From positions 11,846,599-11,910,598 of the forward strand of contig NC_088309.1 in assembly GCF_910592395.1 (NCBI RefSeq): a stretch of 64,000 bases of DNA. Reading direction: 5' to 3'. This DNA is from Lineus longissimus. Its lineage: Eukaryota; Nemertea; Pilidiophora; Heteronemertea; Lineidae. Shown here piece after piece: positions 23,346-34,789 of this stretch (position 1 is its first letter; every line of letters starts with the position of its first letter). The position numbers and the translations under genes were made by a program. The notes under the pieces were generated by a model. The model had not been told where the DNA came from, did no database searches, and saw only the letters and a list, made by a program, of their open reading frames with translations.

Positions 23346-24757
23346 GGGAACAATCATGAAATAATCCCCTAATGAGGTTAATGCAAAAAGATGTATGGTT
23401 ATCATAAATTCATTTTTTAATGCTCCTATTCCATTTCAGCAAATTTCAACAAAATTTTACAGATCAACCTGGGAAAACTATATTCAACATTCCGACTCAA
23501 AGAAAAGGTGTGATTATGAGTGACAGATGCTGCACAACATCAACATTGTTGTCATTTTATTCTTATATTATTGTCATCACCATCATACTATCAGGTTGTC
23601 AACATTGTATGCACTTGCTTTCTACCAGATGTATCTCATCAGGTGTCTTTGTCCGTGTTATTTCCTTTGTACAGATTACGTGACATTGTGAAAGTATGAA
23701 ATAATATTTACACTAAATATTTTGAACAGTTATTGCCATGTAATTAACAAAATCTGCCTATTGAAAGAAGAAAAGCAGAATATGTACAAAAGAGGGACAT
23801 ATTTCACATTGTGCAGTCTTCTTGCAGGCAGTTTAATGAGTTTAACCCACATTTGAGAGCCAGAGCCAAATGACATTGTCAACAATGAGATTTGCTTTGT
23901 TTGATGACGTTGCCTCATTTATGGTGCTGTTATGAAGTAGGAGTACTGTATTTTATTGTAAGCAAGTCTGCCCTTTGCTAAAATCTCACCTTGGCTGTTT
24001 GTGAGGTCAGAACCACCTATGCTTGAAAGGCAATGATGGCAACTGACCAAGCACGTGAGCAAGGTGTGGGTTCCTGATTAGAGAAGCTTGGGGTGGGGTT
24101 GTAGGAAGGATTTTGTAAGAAAAGGGAGTTGAAGATAGAGAGGAATAGTGAATGGAATAAAAAGACGAGTGCACCGCAAAATTAGGAGTTGTGTTTAATA
24201 TGATAAAAGGTCCCTCACAACAATGCAACTTGTCCGCCAGTGCATTTCATTGCATTTAGCACAGGATAGGTATCTTGCTGAAAAGTCAACAATTTTGGTG
24301 TGGTTGTAGTCAGAGCAAAGACGGTGGGACAAGCTGGGAAGATTCATTGGAGGTAGGTTTCATTGATATAAATACGCAATTGTTAATTAGAGAGGGATTT
24401 TCAAGATTTCTCAACATCTTGCATGTAAGACTATAGTGGTAATATCATATGTGATGTCTCTTTTTGAATTACAAAATGACTGGATTTATTTGGCACAAAA
24501 CCTTTGTCGTGCTTGAAACAAACCTTTGACTAGATCAAATACATTCACTCTCATCTATTTAGGGGGTCCAAGTATCAGTGTTGTCTTGAAGGCTGCAAAA
24601 GGTCTTATTCAAAGAAATTAAAACTGCCACCTGATATGAAAAGAATTGCATGGCTTGTTAAAATCAGGAACTCCTCATGATAACATGGCCCTCTGTACTC
24701 ATCATTATTTGTTGGTTCATTGCAAACATAAAAAATATAAATTTTACTGAAATGAAA
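23346..24757. other. non-coding stretch
   Basis: No domain-bearing frame and no clear repeat. The start of the following repeat near 24758 is inferred from its GGCCATTGTGCTCACC word. Confidence 0.35.
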
Positions 24758-25759
24758 TGGCCAGGGCCATTGTGCTCACCTCATGTGGAGGAAAGATGGA
24801 TAAAGAGCATGGTATTGTGTCATGTAGTGTTAGGTTTGATGTTGGTCCAAGCAATTACAATTTCCCCAAAATGGCCAATTTACAGTACATTCGACCTCTG
24901 TGACCTTGAAAAGTAGGTCAAATCAAAGAAGACCCGGGTGACACATTGAATGGTTGTTAGAATTAGATGTACCTATGATATAAAATTGGTGCCAATCGGG
25001 CAAGTAATTACTAGGAATAATGGCATTTTGAAGAATTTAGGATTTGGCCCCCTCCCTGGAGGCCAAACGGCAAATCAGATCGAACCAAACTTCGGTACCT
25101 GAGATCACCTGACCAAGGGGTACATGTGCACTTAATTTGTGATCAATAGTCATTGCAGTTAAGAAACGTGCCATAGTTACGGCCTGACGGCCAATTTACG
25201 CCATTTGACCTCTGTGACCTTGACAAGAAGGTCAAATTAAAAACCTGTGTGACATATACTGTATGGTGGTTAGATGTACCCATGATATCAAATTGGTGGC
25301 AATCGGGCAAGAAGTTAAGGAATAATCACATTTTTAAGGTTTTTGGATTTTGCCCCCTGGTGGTCAAGTGGTGAATCATATTGGACCAAACTTCGGTCCC
25401 CGAGATCACCTGACTAAGGGGTAAATGTGTACCAAATTTGGGATCAATAGTCATTGCAGTTTAGAAACGTGCCATCGTTACATCCTAACGGCCAATTTAC
25501 ACCATTTGACCTCTGTGACCTTGAAAAATAGGTCAAATCAAAAAACATATGATATGTGATGTATCCTTGCTAGGAGTACCTACCATGAAATTTTTATTGA
25601 AAACGGATCATTAATAAGAGACATATCACACTTTTTATGTTTTAAGTTTTAGCCCCCTGGTGGCCAAGTCATGAACCAGACCGGACCGAAATTCAGTGTC
25701 AGAGTACCTCTGACCTAGGGGGTCATGTGTACAAAGTTTCAAGTTCATAGCACAAGCGG
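24758..25759 (+). repeat. modular dispersed repeat, truncated copy
   Basis: Starts with a GGCCAGGGCCATTGTGCTCA word and contains about two and a half tandem modules with a period of about 301 bases (GAAACGTGCCAT at about 25164 and 25465). Each has TTTGACCTCTGTGACCTTGA, AGGTCAAAT, GCCCCCTGGTGG and a GGGGTCATGTGTAC block. It stops abruptly at about 25759, where it abuts the following open frame. The longer copy is at 32655-34315. There is no coding capacity. Confidence 0.8.
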
Positions 25760-25761
25760 TT

Positions 25762-26595
25762 ATGGGCTTCATAAAGGGGAAGTTTTACAACCGTTGTATT
25801 AGGATGCACGAACTACTGGCCAACGTCTTGGAGCAGAAGCTGTACGATCGTTTTCTACAGGAGCTTCCACAAGAATACGAGTCATTCCGAGATGCCATGA
25901 ATGCGGTTCCTAGTGACGAATGCCTAGTCGAAGCCCATCTGTTTGATCCCATCATCATCCAGCACATTGAGAAGTATGATAAATTCTTTCACTCGATCCT
26001 AGACGGAAGCCACGGTCCAACGACGCAGTTCTGGGGAATATATGTATTCCTGATCAACAGGGTCCATCGTGAGCTGCAGCGATGTGTGAAGACGAACGAT
26101 GTCAATGGATACATTGATGTGTTCCCCGCCATGCTGGATGTCTTCTTCGCCCTAAATCGCCCGAACTATGCCAGGTGGGGGACACTATTTCTACAAAAGT
26201 TGACATCATCTGACCCACAATTGTGCAAGGTACTTGAGGAGGGAGCATTTTCTGTTCGGCGAACAGAGAAGCATTACAGCAGGTCAGCTGTTCATATCTC
26301 ATTGGAGCAGACGGTCAATCGGGATGCTGCATCAAGTATGAGAGGGATTGTGCCTTTCAGATATTCAGAGAATGCCATGTGGAGATGGTATTTGACTATG
26401 ACCCAGAGAGCAATGGCTGTGACTGAACTTCGAACATTTGCTGTGCTCGACGTCGGAGAATGTGCAACAGCCCAATGCCGTCCATCCAGAATTAAGAAGG
26501 ACAATATACAAATGAAGGCTCTGAGCGACAAAATTGATGAGTTTCGCAATCCCTTTACGGACAATGCTCCGGGTATGACCAAATGCATTATGTAG
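25762..26595 (+). CDS. orphan ORF fragment, transposon-associated type
   Basis: An open frame of 277 codons. The part from about residue 115 resembles uncharacterised proteins of repeat-rich invertebrate genomes: VFPAMLDVFFALNRPNYARW, then SVRRTEKHYSRSAVHISLEQ, TVNRDAASSMRGIVPFRYSE, AMAVTELRTFAVLDVGE and RIKKDNIQMKAL. Function is unknown; I infer a mobile-element origin from context and family dispersal, not from a catalytic motif. The first ATG sits exactly at the junction with the truncated modular repeat, so the N-terminus is probably lost and this ATG is accidental. The C-terminus is also cut, after PFTDNAP, just before Helentron sequence. Confidence 0.6.
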   Translation: MGFIKGKFYNRCIRMHELLANVLEQKLYDRFLQELPQEYESFRDAMNAVPSDECLVEAHLFDPIIIQHIEKYDKFFHSILDGSHGPTTQFWGIYVFLINRVHRELQRCVKTNDVNGYIDVFPAMLDVFFALNRPNYARWGTLFLQKLTSSDPQLCKVLEEGAFSVRRTEKHYSRSAVHISLEQTVNRDAASSMRGIVPFRYSENAMWRWYLTMTQRAMAVTELRTFAVLDVGECATAQCRPSRIKKDNIQMKALSDKIDEFRNPFTDNAPGMTKCIM

Positions 26596-26650
26596 CATTA
26601 TTGCCGAAAGGCATTGATGAACAAAGTGTCCACCACAACATAAATTCTAA

Positions 26651-26985
26651 GCCAGAGGATCACTCCATGCTCACTGTATCATATGGGTAGGAAATGCACC
26701 CAGAATCGATGCTAATACTGATGAAGAAATCACAGCATTCATTGACCAGTATCAAACATGTGAACTAAATGACCTATCTGGGAAATATCAAAGTCATAGG
26801 CACTCAAGGACTTGTAGAAGGAACGGTGGCTGCAGATTTCATTTCCCAAGGCCTATATCACCATGTACCATTGTAGCAAGGAAACCTGACGTTGACGAAA
26901 ATGTCAATACAGAATCTGTCATAGCTTTACTGGGGAAAGTGTATGGAGTTCTGGAAGATCCTGACCTCAATGTAAATGCAACACT
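26651..26985 (+). pseudogene. Helentron Rep, first part (HUH motif)
   Basis: An open frame in phase with 26651 reads RGSLHAHCIIWVGNAP, the HUH histidine motif (HAH) of Helitron replication initiators, then EEITAFIDQYQTCEL, SHRHSRTCRRNGGCRFHFPR and SVIALLGKVYGVLEDPDLNV. These blocks follow the usual Rep order and spacing. The HUH histidines bind the metal for the nicking reaction that starts rolling-circle transposition. A stop at 26648 and the absence of the earlier Rep region show the 5' part is missing. The frame is interrupted at 26985 by the 1390-base insertion and resumes at 28385. Confidence 0.85.
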
Positions 26986-28375
26986 CAAGGAGGATACCGC
27001 GGTGACGTCACATCACGTGATCCCGACCCATATTACTGATCGCTATGGCCAATCAGATTCAGTCTACTGACAGCAGCAGTACTGAACGCATCTCCACGTC
27101 TCACTGTCTGGTGCGCTCCTGTACACAAAAACACCAATAGACATGAAATATTGCAATACCTAGTATGGATTCTTCCTGTGTAAAATAAAATTTACAGAGC
27201 AGATTAACTTCCACGAATAAAAAAGACGTTTGGCGTGGCCAAAGTGCGGAAATAATGTCTCCGCTAAAATACACTACGAAATACACTAGGCAATGCACTA
27301 CGCAATATACAGTAGATATGCAGTTGAGTTTGTTATTGTTTTGACTTAGAAGCCCGCCCATATCATAATATATTCATGTATTCATGAAGTATGAACTCAT
27401 TTCTGTCCCATACAACTCTAAGAACAGTCAATTTCTCCTTAAATCATCACCAAAACCGCGATATCCGCAGGAAGATTTCGTTCTGGTGTCCGAAAATGCA
27501 TGATCTTACAGGGGCGCTAACTCGACAAATAGAGGGGATCTATGGGGATCTATGCGAGTTTTAGGTCCTACAGGTCTCGAACTTGTAAAATCTGTAAACA
27601 TGCCTCCAAATCCCATTATGATAATGAAGAGATTGCCCCATATCTGGGAGACTGTTTTAAACCATCGCTAATTTTGGAAGATCGGTGCCCGGCTATTTGG
27701 TTTAAAAAACCCTATTTTTCCCCATCAAAACAGCACTTTTCATTATTCAAATGATAGCTTATTGTCTGAAGACTTATTTCATAGCAGAAAAGTACTAATA
27801 ACTCTGATTTGATGCGAAAAATCTAACTTTTTTGATGACTTGATTTTCCCTTGACGTGGATCGGAGACAAGACCACAATTGATTTTTTAAGCCTTTTAGC
27901 AGTTAAATTGTCAATGTTTGACCGCAACGCATCAAAGAACGCGTGGTGTTGTGAATCTGAAATTTAGATTATGTTATTCCGGACAGTCGGGCAAGTAAAT
28001 GGTGAAAAATAAAATGGTGATTGACCACGGAAATTTTTTTTTAATCGACAAATTAGACAGACTTTGATATTTCCACTCTTTTCAGCCAACTGGCAGAAAA
28101 AACTCAAAACACGCCCCCTATTACCCAATTAGCAAAATTCGAAATTAATTTTTTCATCAAATAATTTCTTTATATCTGTAGACTTGCCACAACAAATATT
28201 TTTTCAATACCTCTCCAAATATGTACTTGAGAGTAAAAAACATGCACTCGTCTAATAGATAGGCCTGGACCCTCCAACCTATGAATATTCATTAGTGGTC
28301 TTGTCTCATCGAGTTTGTTTACAATATGCAGCGCCATCTTGGAAAAGCCGTGACGTCACCGCGGTATCCTCCTTG
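26986..28375. mobile_element. 1390-base TIR element with 9-base target duplication
   Basis: The 26-base inverted ends start CAAGGAGGATACCGCGGTGA (26986) and finish with the complement (28375). TGCAACACT is duplicated on both sides (26977-26985 and 28376-28384). It has no transposase; about 444 bases of it are a nested MITE. A 9-base duplication suggests the Mutator superfamily, which is inference. Related end sequences occur at 56390-56463 and 57957-58016. Confidence 0.9.
27864..28307 (-). mobile_element. MITE, copy 3 of the 444-base family
   Basis: Inverted copy of the elements at 12703 and 13171, same length, same GAGACAAGACCAC ends, flanked by ATCG on both sides (27860-27863 and 28308-28311). 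The host sequence GGATCGAGTTTG of the surrounding TIR element, seen uninterrupted in inverted form near 56445-56463, is rejoined exactly when the MITE and one ATCG are ignored, which confirms the insertion. Confidence 0.92.
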
Positions 28376-28384
28376 TGCAACACT

Positions 28385-28730
28385 CACTGATGTATTACAG
28401 AGAGCTGCTATCACAGAGGATATCTACTTGGATGCATTGAAAGTTTCCTCATCTGGTACTAACATTGTACTGAAGAGAGAAGTTGATGCAAGGTATATCA
28501 ATTGTTACAATTATGACATTCTGAGTACCTGGGAAGCAAACATGGACCTGCAGTTCATAATAGATCCATATTCATGCATCATGTACATATGCAGTTATAT
28601 GATGAAAAGTGAAAAGGTCATGGGTGATCTCCTACGGAATGTAGCCAAAGAACACCAATCCACTGAAATAAGACAGCAACTGGACAAAGTTGGTTCAAAG
28701 TTTTTAAACAGCAGAAGAGGCTGCATATAG
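28385..28730 (+). pseudogene. Helentron Rep, second part (tyrosine motif)
   Basis: In the frame open from 28326 to 28730, Rep sequence resumes after the insertion: TDVLQRAAITEDIYLDAL, then VDARYINCYNYDILSTWEAN, MDLQFIIDPYSCIMY and ICSYMMKSEKVMGDLL. The Y-x3-Y-x2-K arrangement (YICSYMMK) is the catalytic tyrosine motif of Helitron Rep. The first 20 or so codons of this open frame belong to the end of the inserted element and are not Rep. Near 28707-28720 a one-base shift puts the continuing sequence (EEAAYRLLSLPLK) into another frame. Confidence 0.85.
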
Positions 28731-30860
28731 GCTACTTTCTTTACCACTGAAAATGTCAACAAGAACGCATGAGTTCATTAACACTAATCCGCAAGAAAAG
28801 CGTGTTGCAATGGTTAAACCATCGGTTATTGTTCAAGACATGGATGATGAGAGAGAAGACCTCTTTTGTACAAGTATCTTAGAAAGATATGCTGCAAGAC
28901 CAGACATACTGCAGGACATGTGTTTAGCAGAATTTGTAGCAACCTATGCTGTAGATAGAAAGAGGTATGGTGATGATGATGTCAACGATCATGAACCGAA
29001 TGTAGTTGAAGTGGAAGAGCCAAGACAACGCAGTCCAAGGATTACTTTGAAAGATGGCTTAGGTCGCATGTACAAAAGGAAGAAAGAGGCCATAATCAGA
29101 TTCTTTAAACCAAAAGAAGGAGAAGATAAGAACAGACACAGGCTAATGTTGTATTGGCCTTGGCGAAGTGAACACATGCTGATATGTAATCATGATAGCT
29201 ATGAAGACCATGCAATGAAAGTAGCAGACATAATAACTGAAAATGAAAGAAAGTACACACACAACTTGGAGGACACTGATCAAATCATCAATGCTCTTGA
29301 TAACAATGAAATGCCACAGCATGCTTGGGATAAAATAGCACCAACTGTAGAAGCCCACGAGGCCCACGATAATGCAGAAGGCGAAGTTGTAGAACAAGAT
29401 GCCGGACCAATGGAACAGGAGAATGCTGATATTAAGAATATGTCTGTCAGAAAAGACAATACAATGTACTCTGAATTAAATGCCAAGTTTAACTCAGAAG
29501 CAAACAAGACGCTTATGACTTTTGAAGAGTACTGCAAAGGCATGCGATCTTTGAACCCCGAACAAAGGGATGTGATGTTAAGACATAGAAAGTGGTGCAA
29601 AGCTACCGTGATAGCTCTAAAAAACAACACAGAATTACCGGTTTATCACATCTTCTTAAATGGGCCAGGTGGTGTTGGAAAATCCCATATCATTAAGCTG
29701 ATACATTATGACACAATGCGTCTGTTACGCCTATCAGGCCACTATGAACCTGGAGAAGTCATTGCTCTTCTAACTGCTTTTACTGGTACTGCCGCTTTCA
29801 ACATAGATGGAATGACATTACATTCTGCGTTTTCACTTGGGACAGGTCGAGAGTACACACCATTAAACGCAGAAAAACTTAACACATTAAGGACAAAACT
29901 GGGCAAAATGAGATTACTTATCATAGATGAAATTTCAATGGTAGGTGCAGATCTATTCTTCAGAATACACAGGAGATTACAAGAAATAATGGGAACATCT
30001 GCAGAAACAGTGTTTGGAAATGTGAGTGTTCTAGCTGTTGGAGATCTCTATCAGTTAGCACCAATAGGCGACAGTCCTGTGTTTGGTCTTCCAAATAGTA
30101 GTCCATATGCCGAATTGTATGGCTCACTTTGGGTTAAGCATTTCAAAATGGTTGAACTGACAGAGATAATGAGACAAAGAGGTGATGCTTCATTTGGAAA
30201 TACATTGGGAAGAGTAAGAACGGCATCATGCACAAGTGATGATCTGCGAGTCCTGGAGACCAGGCTGATAAAAACTGACACTGATGTACCCCCAAACACA
30301 CTGCGAGTTTACAGAACAAATGCTGAGGTTGATGCCTACAATGAAACATGCCTTGCTGGGGTTGGTCAAAATAATGAAATAGTCACGATAGAAGCCACAG
30401 ACATCATGAAAACCAAAATAAAACATCTTCTGAATGCTACATCATCAAACAAAAGATCTGAAACAGGCGCTCTTCATACCAAGTTGAAACTAGCGACATC
30501 TGCTCGTGTCATGTTAGTAACAAATCTTGATGTATCTGATGGCTTAGTAAATGGTGCTATAGGCACTGTTGAAGGACTTATTTGGTGCAATACCAATGAA
30601 ACAGATATGCAAACTATCATGGTCAAATTTGACAGCCCAAAAGTAGGTCAAAATGCAATAGCTGGAAGTCCATACAAAGTCCAGTTCCCAAATGCAGTTC
30701 CAATAGGACGAACAGAGGTATCTTTCCCTGTAAGCAAGAGGAAAAGACACATTCAGATGACAAGAGTACAGTTTCCATTGACCCCATGTTGGGCGTCGAC
30801 TATACATAAAGTCCAGGGTAAAACAATGGACAGAATAGTTGTCTGTATCGTATGGAAAAG
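28711..30860 (+). pseudogene. Helentron Pif1-like helicase, main part
   Basis: The frame open to 30927 has an ATG at 28753, but similarity to Helitron proteins begins upstream of it, at about 28711, so that ATG is internal. The domain is a SF1B Pif1-type helicase: Walker A GPGGVGKS (residues 304-311 from 28753), the GTAAFNIDG block, Walker B LLIIDEISMV (D392, E393), AVGDLYQLAPIGD, and TIHKVQGKTMDRIVV. It unwinds DNA during rolling-circle transposition. Just after this last motif, near 30850, a shift moves the correct reading to the next frame, and the remaining codons to 30927 are spurious. Residues of the acidic stretch 190-235 are lineage-specific. Confidence 0.9.
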
Positions 30861-31718
30861 CATGGATGCGGACCACAGTTTATGCCTGGCCAAGCCTACG
30901 TGGCATTTAGTAGAGTCAAAGCATTAGATGGATTATATCTACTTGGGTTTGATGCATCTGGAATTAAGGTCTGTCCTAAAGTCGCAAAAGAACTGCAACG
31001 CTTGACAAATGAAAAACTTCCTTCACTCCAACAGATGTTTTCTACAGGAGCGAACATCCTTAAAGTGGTTTCACTGAATGTCAGGTCTTACAAGAAACAT
31101 TTACCAGACTTAAAATGTAACCCCATCATACAGAATGCAGATGTGTGTTGCTTCACAGAAACATTCCTCACTTGTAAGCAGAATATTCATGAAAATGACC
31201 TGATCAATGATGATTATCATGTCATACGTCATGAAAGACCTCTTTCTGGTCCCTTGTTAAAAGGTGTAATCATGTTAGCTACGAAGTCATGTCTACTACC
31301 CAACAAAGTACCTGATGTTCCCCAACAAGTAGAAATCCTCCCTTGTATCATTAAACCCCTCAACGCTGCTGTTATGAATATCATTACTGCATACAGAGCA
31401 TCTGCCACAACATCTGTTAACAGACTTATTGAACATTTGGAGAAATGTCTTGAAAAAGTTGATCTGTCCCTCCCAACTATAATTTGTGGAGATTTCAACA
31501 TTGATCTGAACAACACCAGTTCAGATCTGTCAAACAATTTAGTAGCAGCAATGCATGATTTGAATCTTAGCCAAGTGGTCAAAGGTCCAACGACTGATTA
31601 CGGATCAACACTTGATCATATTTATACAAACATACCAAGTGCCAAATTAAAGGTTTATGTGAGTGACTGTTACTTTTCTGATCATGATTTGGTATCTTTA
31701 GACATACTTTTAACATAA
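30852..31718 (+). pseudogene. Helentron helicase end plus AP-type endonuclease
   Basis: The first part carries helicase motif VI (GQAYVAFSRVKALDGLYLLG), which belongs to the preceding frame before the shift. It is followed in the same frame by an endonuclease/exonuclease/phosphatase fold: VVSLNVRSY, CFTETFLT, ICGDFNIDLNN, TLDHIYTN and FSDHDLVSL. A C-terminal AP-like endonuclease after the helicase is the hallmark of Helentrons as opposed to canonical Helitrons. The frame is intact to its stop at 31718. With two frameshifts and an insertion upstream, this copy cannot make its full protein. Confidence 0.88.
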
Positions 31719-32654
31719 AATGTGAAACAGAAAATTTAATTCCTTTCTCAAACAATGCCAATGTATCCAATAAAAACTATGATATCGATTATAAATAACA
31801 CCCCAAGTACCTGGTTTTAAGGTGAAGAAATCTGACTTGAACAACTGTAGTTTCACCACACCTCAAATATTTGACTGATCACATGCCCACCCTGTTGTTT
31901 ATGCTTACTAGAGAAAAACAAATGATTATTTTCACTGTTGAATTCCATCTGTCCTGCCAGCAGTTGCAAGGCCCGGACACTTTTCCCAGGGGGACACTTT
32001 TAATTTTTACATTTTAAGATGGCAACTCAGACCACAAGTCGGGGAAAACATTTTACACCGTGTACCGGTATATCATGTAGTGTACATGTATAGTTTTAGT
32101 CAATTGGTGTCACTGCACATATTGAAGTAGACATCAAAGGCATGCTATATCCAATTTAGAACCAATTGCCGATGTATGACTATATAATGGAATTTCGTCA
32201 TTTTAATCATCATGTAATTTGCAGTGATTTTTTTGTCAACACTCACTAACTACTTACTATTTACACAAAGAACTACATGTAACTCAAATTGACCATTTCC
32301 ATTTCATTTGTTAGCAGTATGGTACCTGACGAGAGGTGTTCATGCAATATGATTTTCTTATTCCAGTTACTTGTTATCAGTCAAACAATTTTCTCAAATT
32401 AACCATTTACATGCCAATTGTTGGTTGTTGACTAATATGCAGTCACTGGTGGTGCCGCTGTCATTAGAAGGTGGCATGTTTGGTTACCGCTGGAGCCACT
32501 CAGCATGTACCAGTGTGTTGATTGCTACTCTGTGAGTCACGGCAACATATGGTACATATGTTTACAAAACACCAGTGACAATGATACAAAAGGAAAGGTC
32601 TACTTTGCCAAAGAACTGACCAAATTAGAGTTGTCCTCTGAAGAGAACTGTTAA
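31719..32654. other. non-coding stretch, probable Helentron 3' flank
   Basis: No gene seen. The Helentron 3' end should lie here, but I could not fix a terminal hairpin or boundary. Confidence 0.35.
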
Positions 32655-34315
32655 ATGAAACGGCCAGGGGCCATTGTGCTCACCGTAAGTATTTTTAGTA
32701 GACAGTTACAGAAAGTGCTACAGTATGTAGGCCTCTCATAATTTATACATGCATCTGTGACCAGTTCAGAGCCGGCCCTGGCCAAGTGGTGAATCCGAGA
32801 CTTGTGGTTCCAAGCTTGTAGAGTCTAGGTGAAAATGATAGTGAAGAAACGTGCCACTCCATGACAATGGTGAATATATTTTTAACTTTGACCTCAGTGA
32901 CCCTGACAGGTAGGTCAAATAACAAACCAGGGTGATATGTGATGTAGACACATCCACCCGACCATAACAATTTCATCACTCGTTACACTACAGCAATCGG
33001 CAAAAAACGATTTCAAAGATGGCCGCCTAATTAAATCTATGGCACCAAATAAATAAAAAAATGAAGAAAACGTAAGATAGAACTCAGAAAAGAAAAAAGG
33101 AAAAGATGAAAAATAAAAATATTTTTAGCTGTCCTTGACCGGGGTTTGAACTCACGACCTTTGGATTGCCACAATACGAGGAAAAACCCACAAAACATGC
33201 AATTTCGGCCATATTTGAATTCCGATCTGGCTGAAACTTGGCATACAAATAGTGGCTTCTTAGATGCATCATTACACAAAATTAAAACTCTCTACATTGA
33301 ACAACGACAAAACGTACCAAGAACGGTAAAGTTTTCAACTTTGACCTCTGTGAACTTGAAAGGTGGGTCAAATCAAAAACCCGTAAGATATGTGATGTAT
33401 CCTTGCTAGGAGTACCTACCATGAAACTTTTATCAACAACAAATCAGTAATAAGCGAGAAATCACACTTTTTGAGTTTTGAGTTTGGGCCCCCTGGTGGC
33501 CAAGTCAATAATCAGACCGAACCAAAATTCAGTGTAAAAGGTCAACTGACCTAGGGGGTCATTTGTTCAAAGTTTCAAGTTCATAACTGTTGCGGTTGAG
33601 AAACGTGCCATAGTTACACTCAAACGGCAAATTTACGCCATTTGACCTCTGCGACCTTAAAAAGTAGGTCAAATCCGAAAAATCGTGCAACATCTGAGGT
33701 AACCTTGCTAGGGGTCCCTGCCATTAAAATTTCATCAAAAACAATTTGCTAATAAGCAGGCTATTGCACTTCTTACTTTTTCTATTTTGGCCCCCTGGTG
33801 GCAAAGTCAAGAATCAGATCAGGCTGAAATTCAGCACCAGAGGGTATCTGATATAGGGGGTTATATGTACCAAGTTTCAAGCTCATAGCTTTGGTGGTTG
33901 AGAAACGTGCCATAGTTACACTCAAACGGTCAATTCACGCCATTTGACCTCTGCGACCTTGAAAAGTAGATCAAATTAAAAACCCGTAAGATATATGATG
34001 TATCCTTGCTATGAGTACCTACCACAAAAGTTTTATCAAAAACAAGTCACTAATAAGCGAGATATCACACTTTTTAGATATCCACATTTGGCCCCCTGGT
34101 GGCCAAGTAGAGAATCAGATCGGACAGAAATTTAGTGTCACGGGTCATCTGACCTAGGGGGTCATGTGTACAAAGTTTTAAGTTCATAGGCCTAGCGGTT
34201 AAAAAACGTGCCACTGTTTTTGATCTAGGATACGACGGACAACGACGACGACGACGACGACGACGACGGACGACGGACACTGCGGTATTGCATAGACTCC
34301 CCTACGGTGAGCCAA
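32655..34315 (+). repeat. modular dispersed repeat, long copy
   Basis: Begins with GGCCAGGGGCCATTGTGCTC and ends with a (GAC)n run, TTGCATAGACTCCCC, then GGTGAGCCAAAAA; the two edges share GCTCACC in inverted form. The interior has modules of about 302 bases (GAAACGTGCCAT at about 33598, 33900 and 34205), each with CTCTGCGACCTT, AGGTCAAAT and GCCCCCTGGTGG. It is interrupted at about 33000-33260 by unrelated sequence that includes a SINE-like segment. The class is unknown. Confidence 0.8.
33125..33235 (-). repeat. tRNA-derived SINE-like segment
   Basis: On the minus strand, GTGGCAATCCAAAGGTCGTG is followed by AGTTCAAACCCCGGTC, which contains a good Pol III B box (GTTCAAACC) in a tRNA-like arm. 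It lies inside the modular repeat. A convincing A box was not fixed, so a tRNA pseudogene or SINE are both possible. Confidence 0.4.
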
Positions 34316-34789
34316 AAATTCCTAAAGTGCCGGCCATTATTACATCATTGAAATTGGGAGATAAGGTAATACGTGAAAAGGGCACATTTATAATCGAAAA
34401 CATGCACTAAGGATGGGCCTAAGGATGACATCACCTCACTTGTACTCTAGTGACATGAAATCCGATATATGCTATATTAAAGTAAAATAATGTTGATCAG
34501 ACCTATTACATGACATACCGGGTACATTTATTTATTATTATGACATACCCTGACCTGGGATTTTGGAATCTTAGAACTGTTCTCTTCGGAGGACACCTCT
34601 ATTACGACTTTTATGTGGGTCTGTGAAGTTGGCTCCCAGTTCCCAGTTCCCAGTTCCCAGTTCGCAGTTCCTTATTCGTACCCATGTTTGGGTACGAATT
34701 TGGGTACGAATAAGGAACTAGGAAATGGGCTAAGCATTTCCCAGTTCCCAATTCAAATTTCTTTCAAATATTAACCCTCCAAAGTCCGA
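34316..34789. repeat. non-coding, with CCAGTT microsatellite and hairpin
   Basis: Tandem CCCAGTT units occur at 34637-34670. They are followed by a hairpin: AGTTCCTTATTCGTACCCA is mirrored by TGGGTACGAATAAGGAACT around 34668-34720. The first 300 bases show nothing. Confidence 0.5.

Noticed and set aside
27101-27754. Frames inside the 1390-base TIR element
   Set aside because: Short, without domains; the element looks non-autonomous.
28326-28384. First 20 codons of the frame that contains the Rep tyrosine motif
   Set aside because: Encoded by the inserted element's end, so the ATG at 28326 is not a Rep start.
30861-30927. C-terminal 22 codons of the helicase frame
   Set aside because: Read after the frame shift; the true helicase continuation with motif VI is in the next frame.
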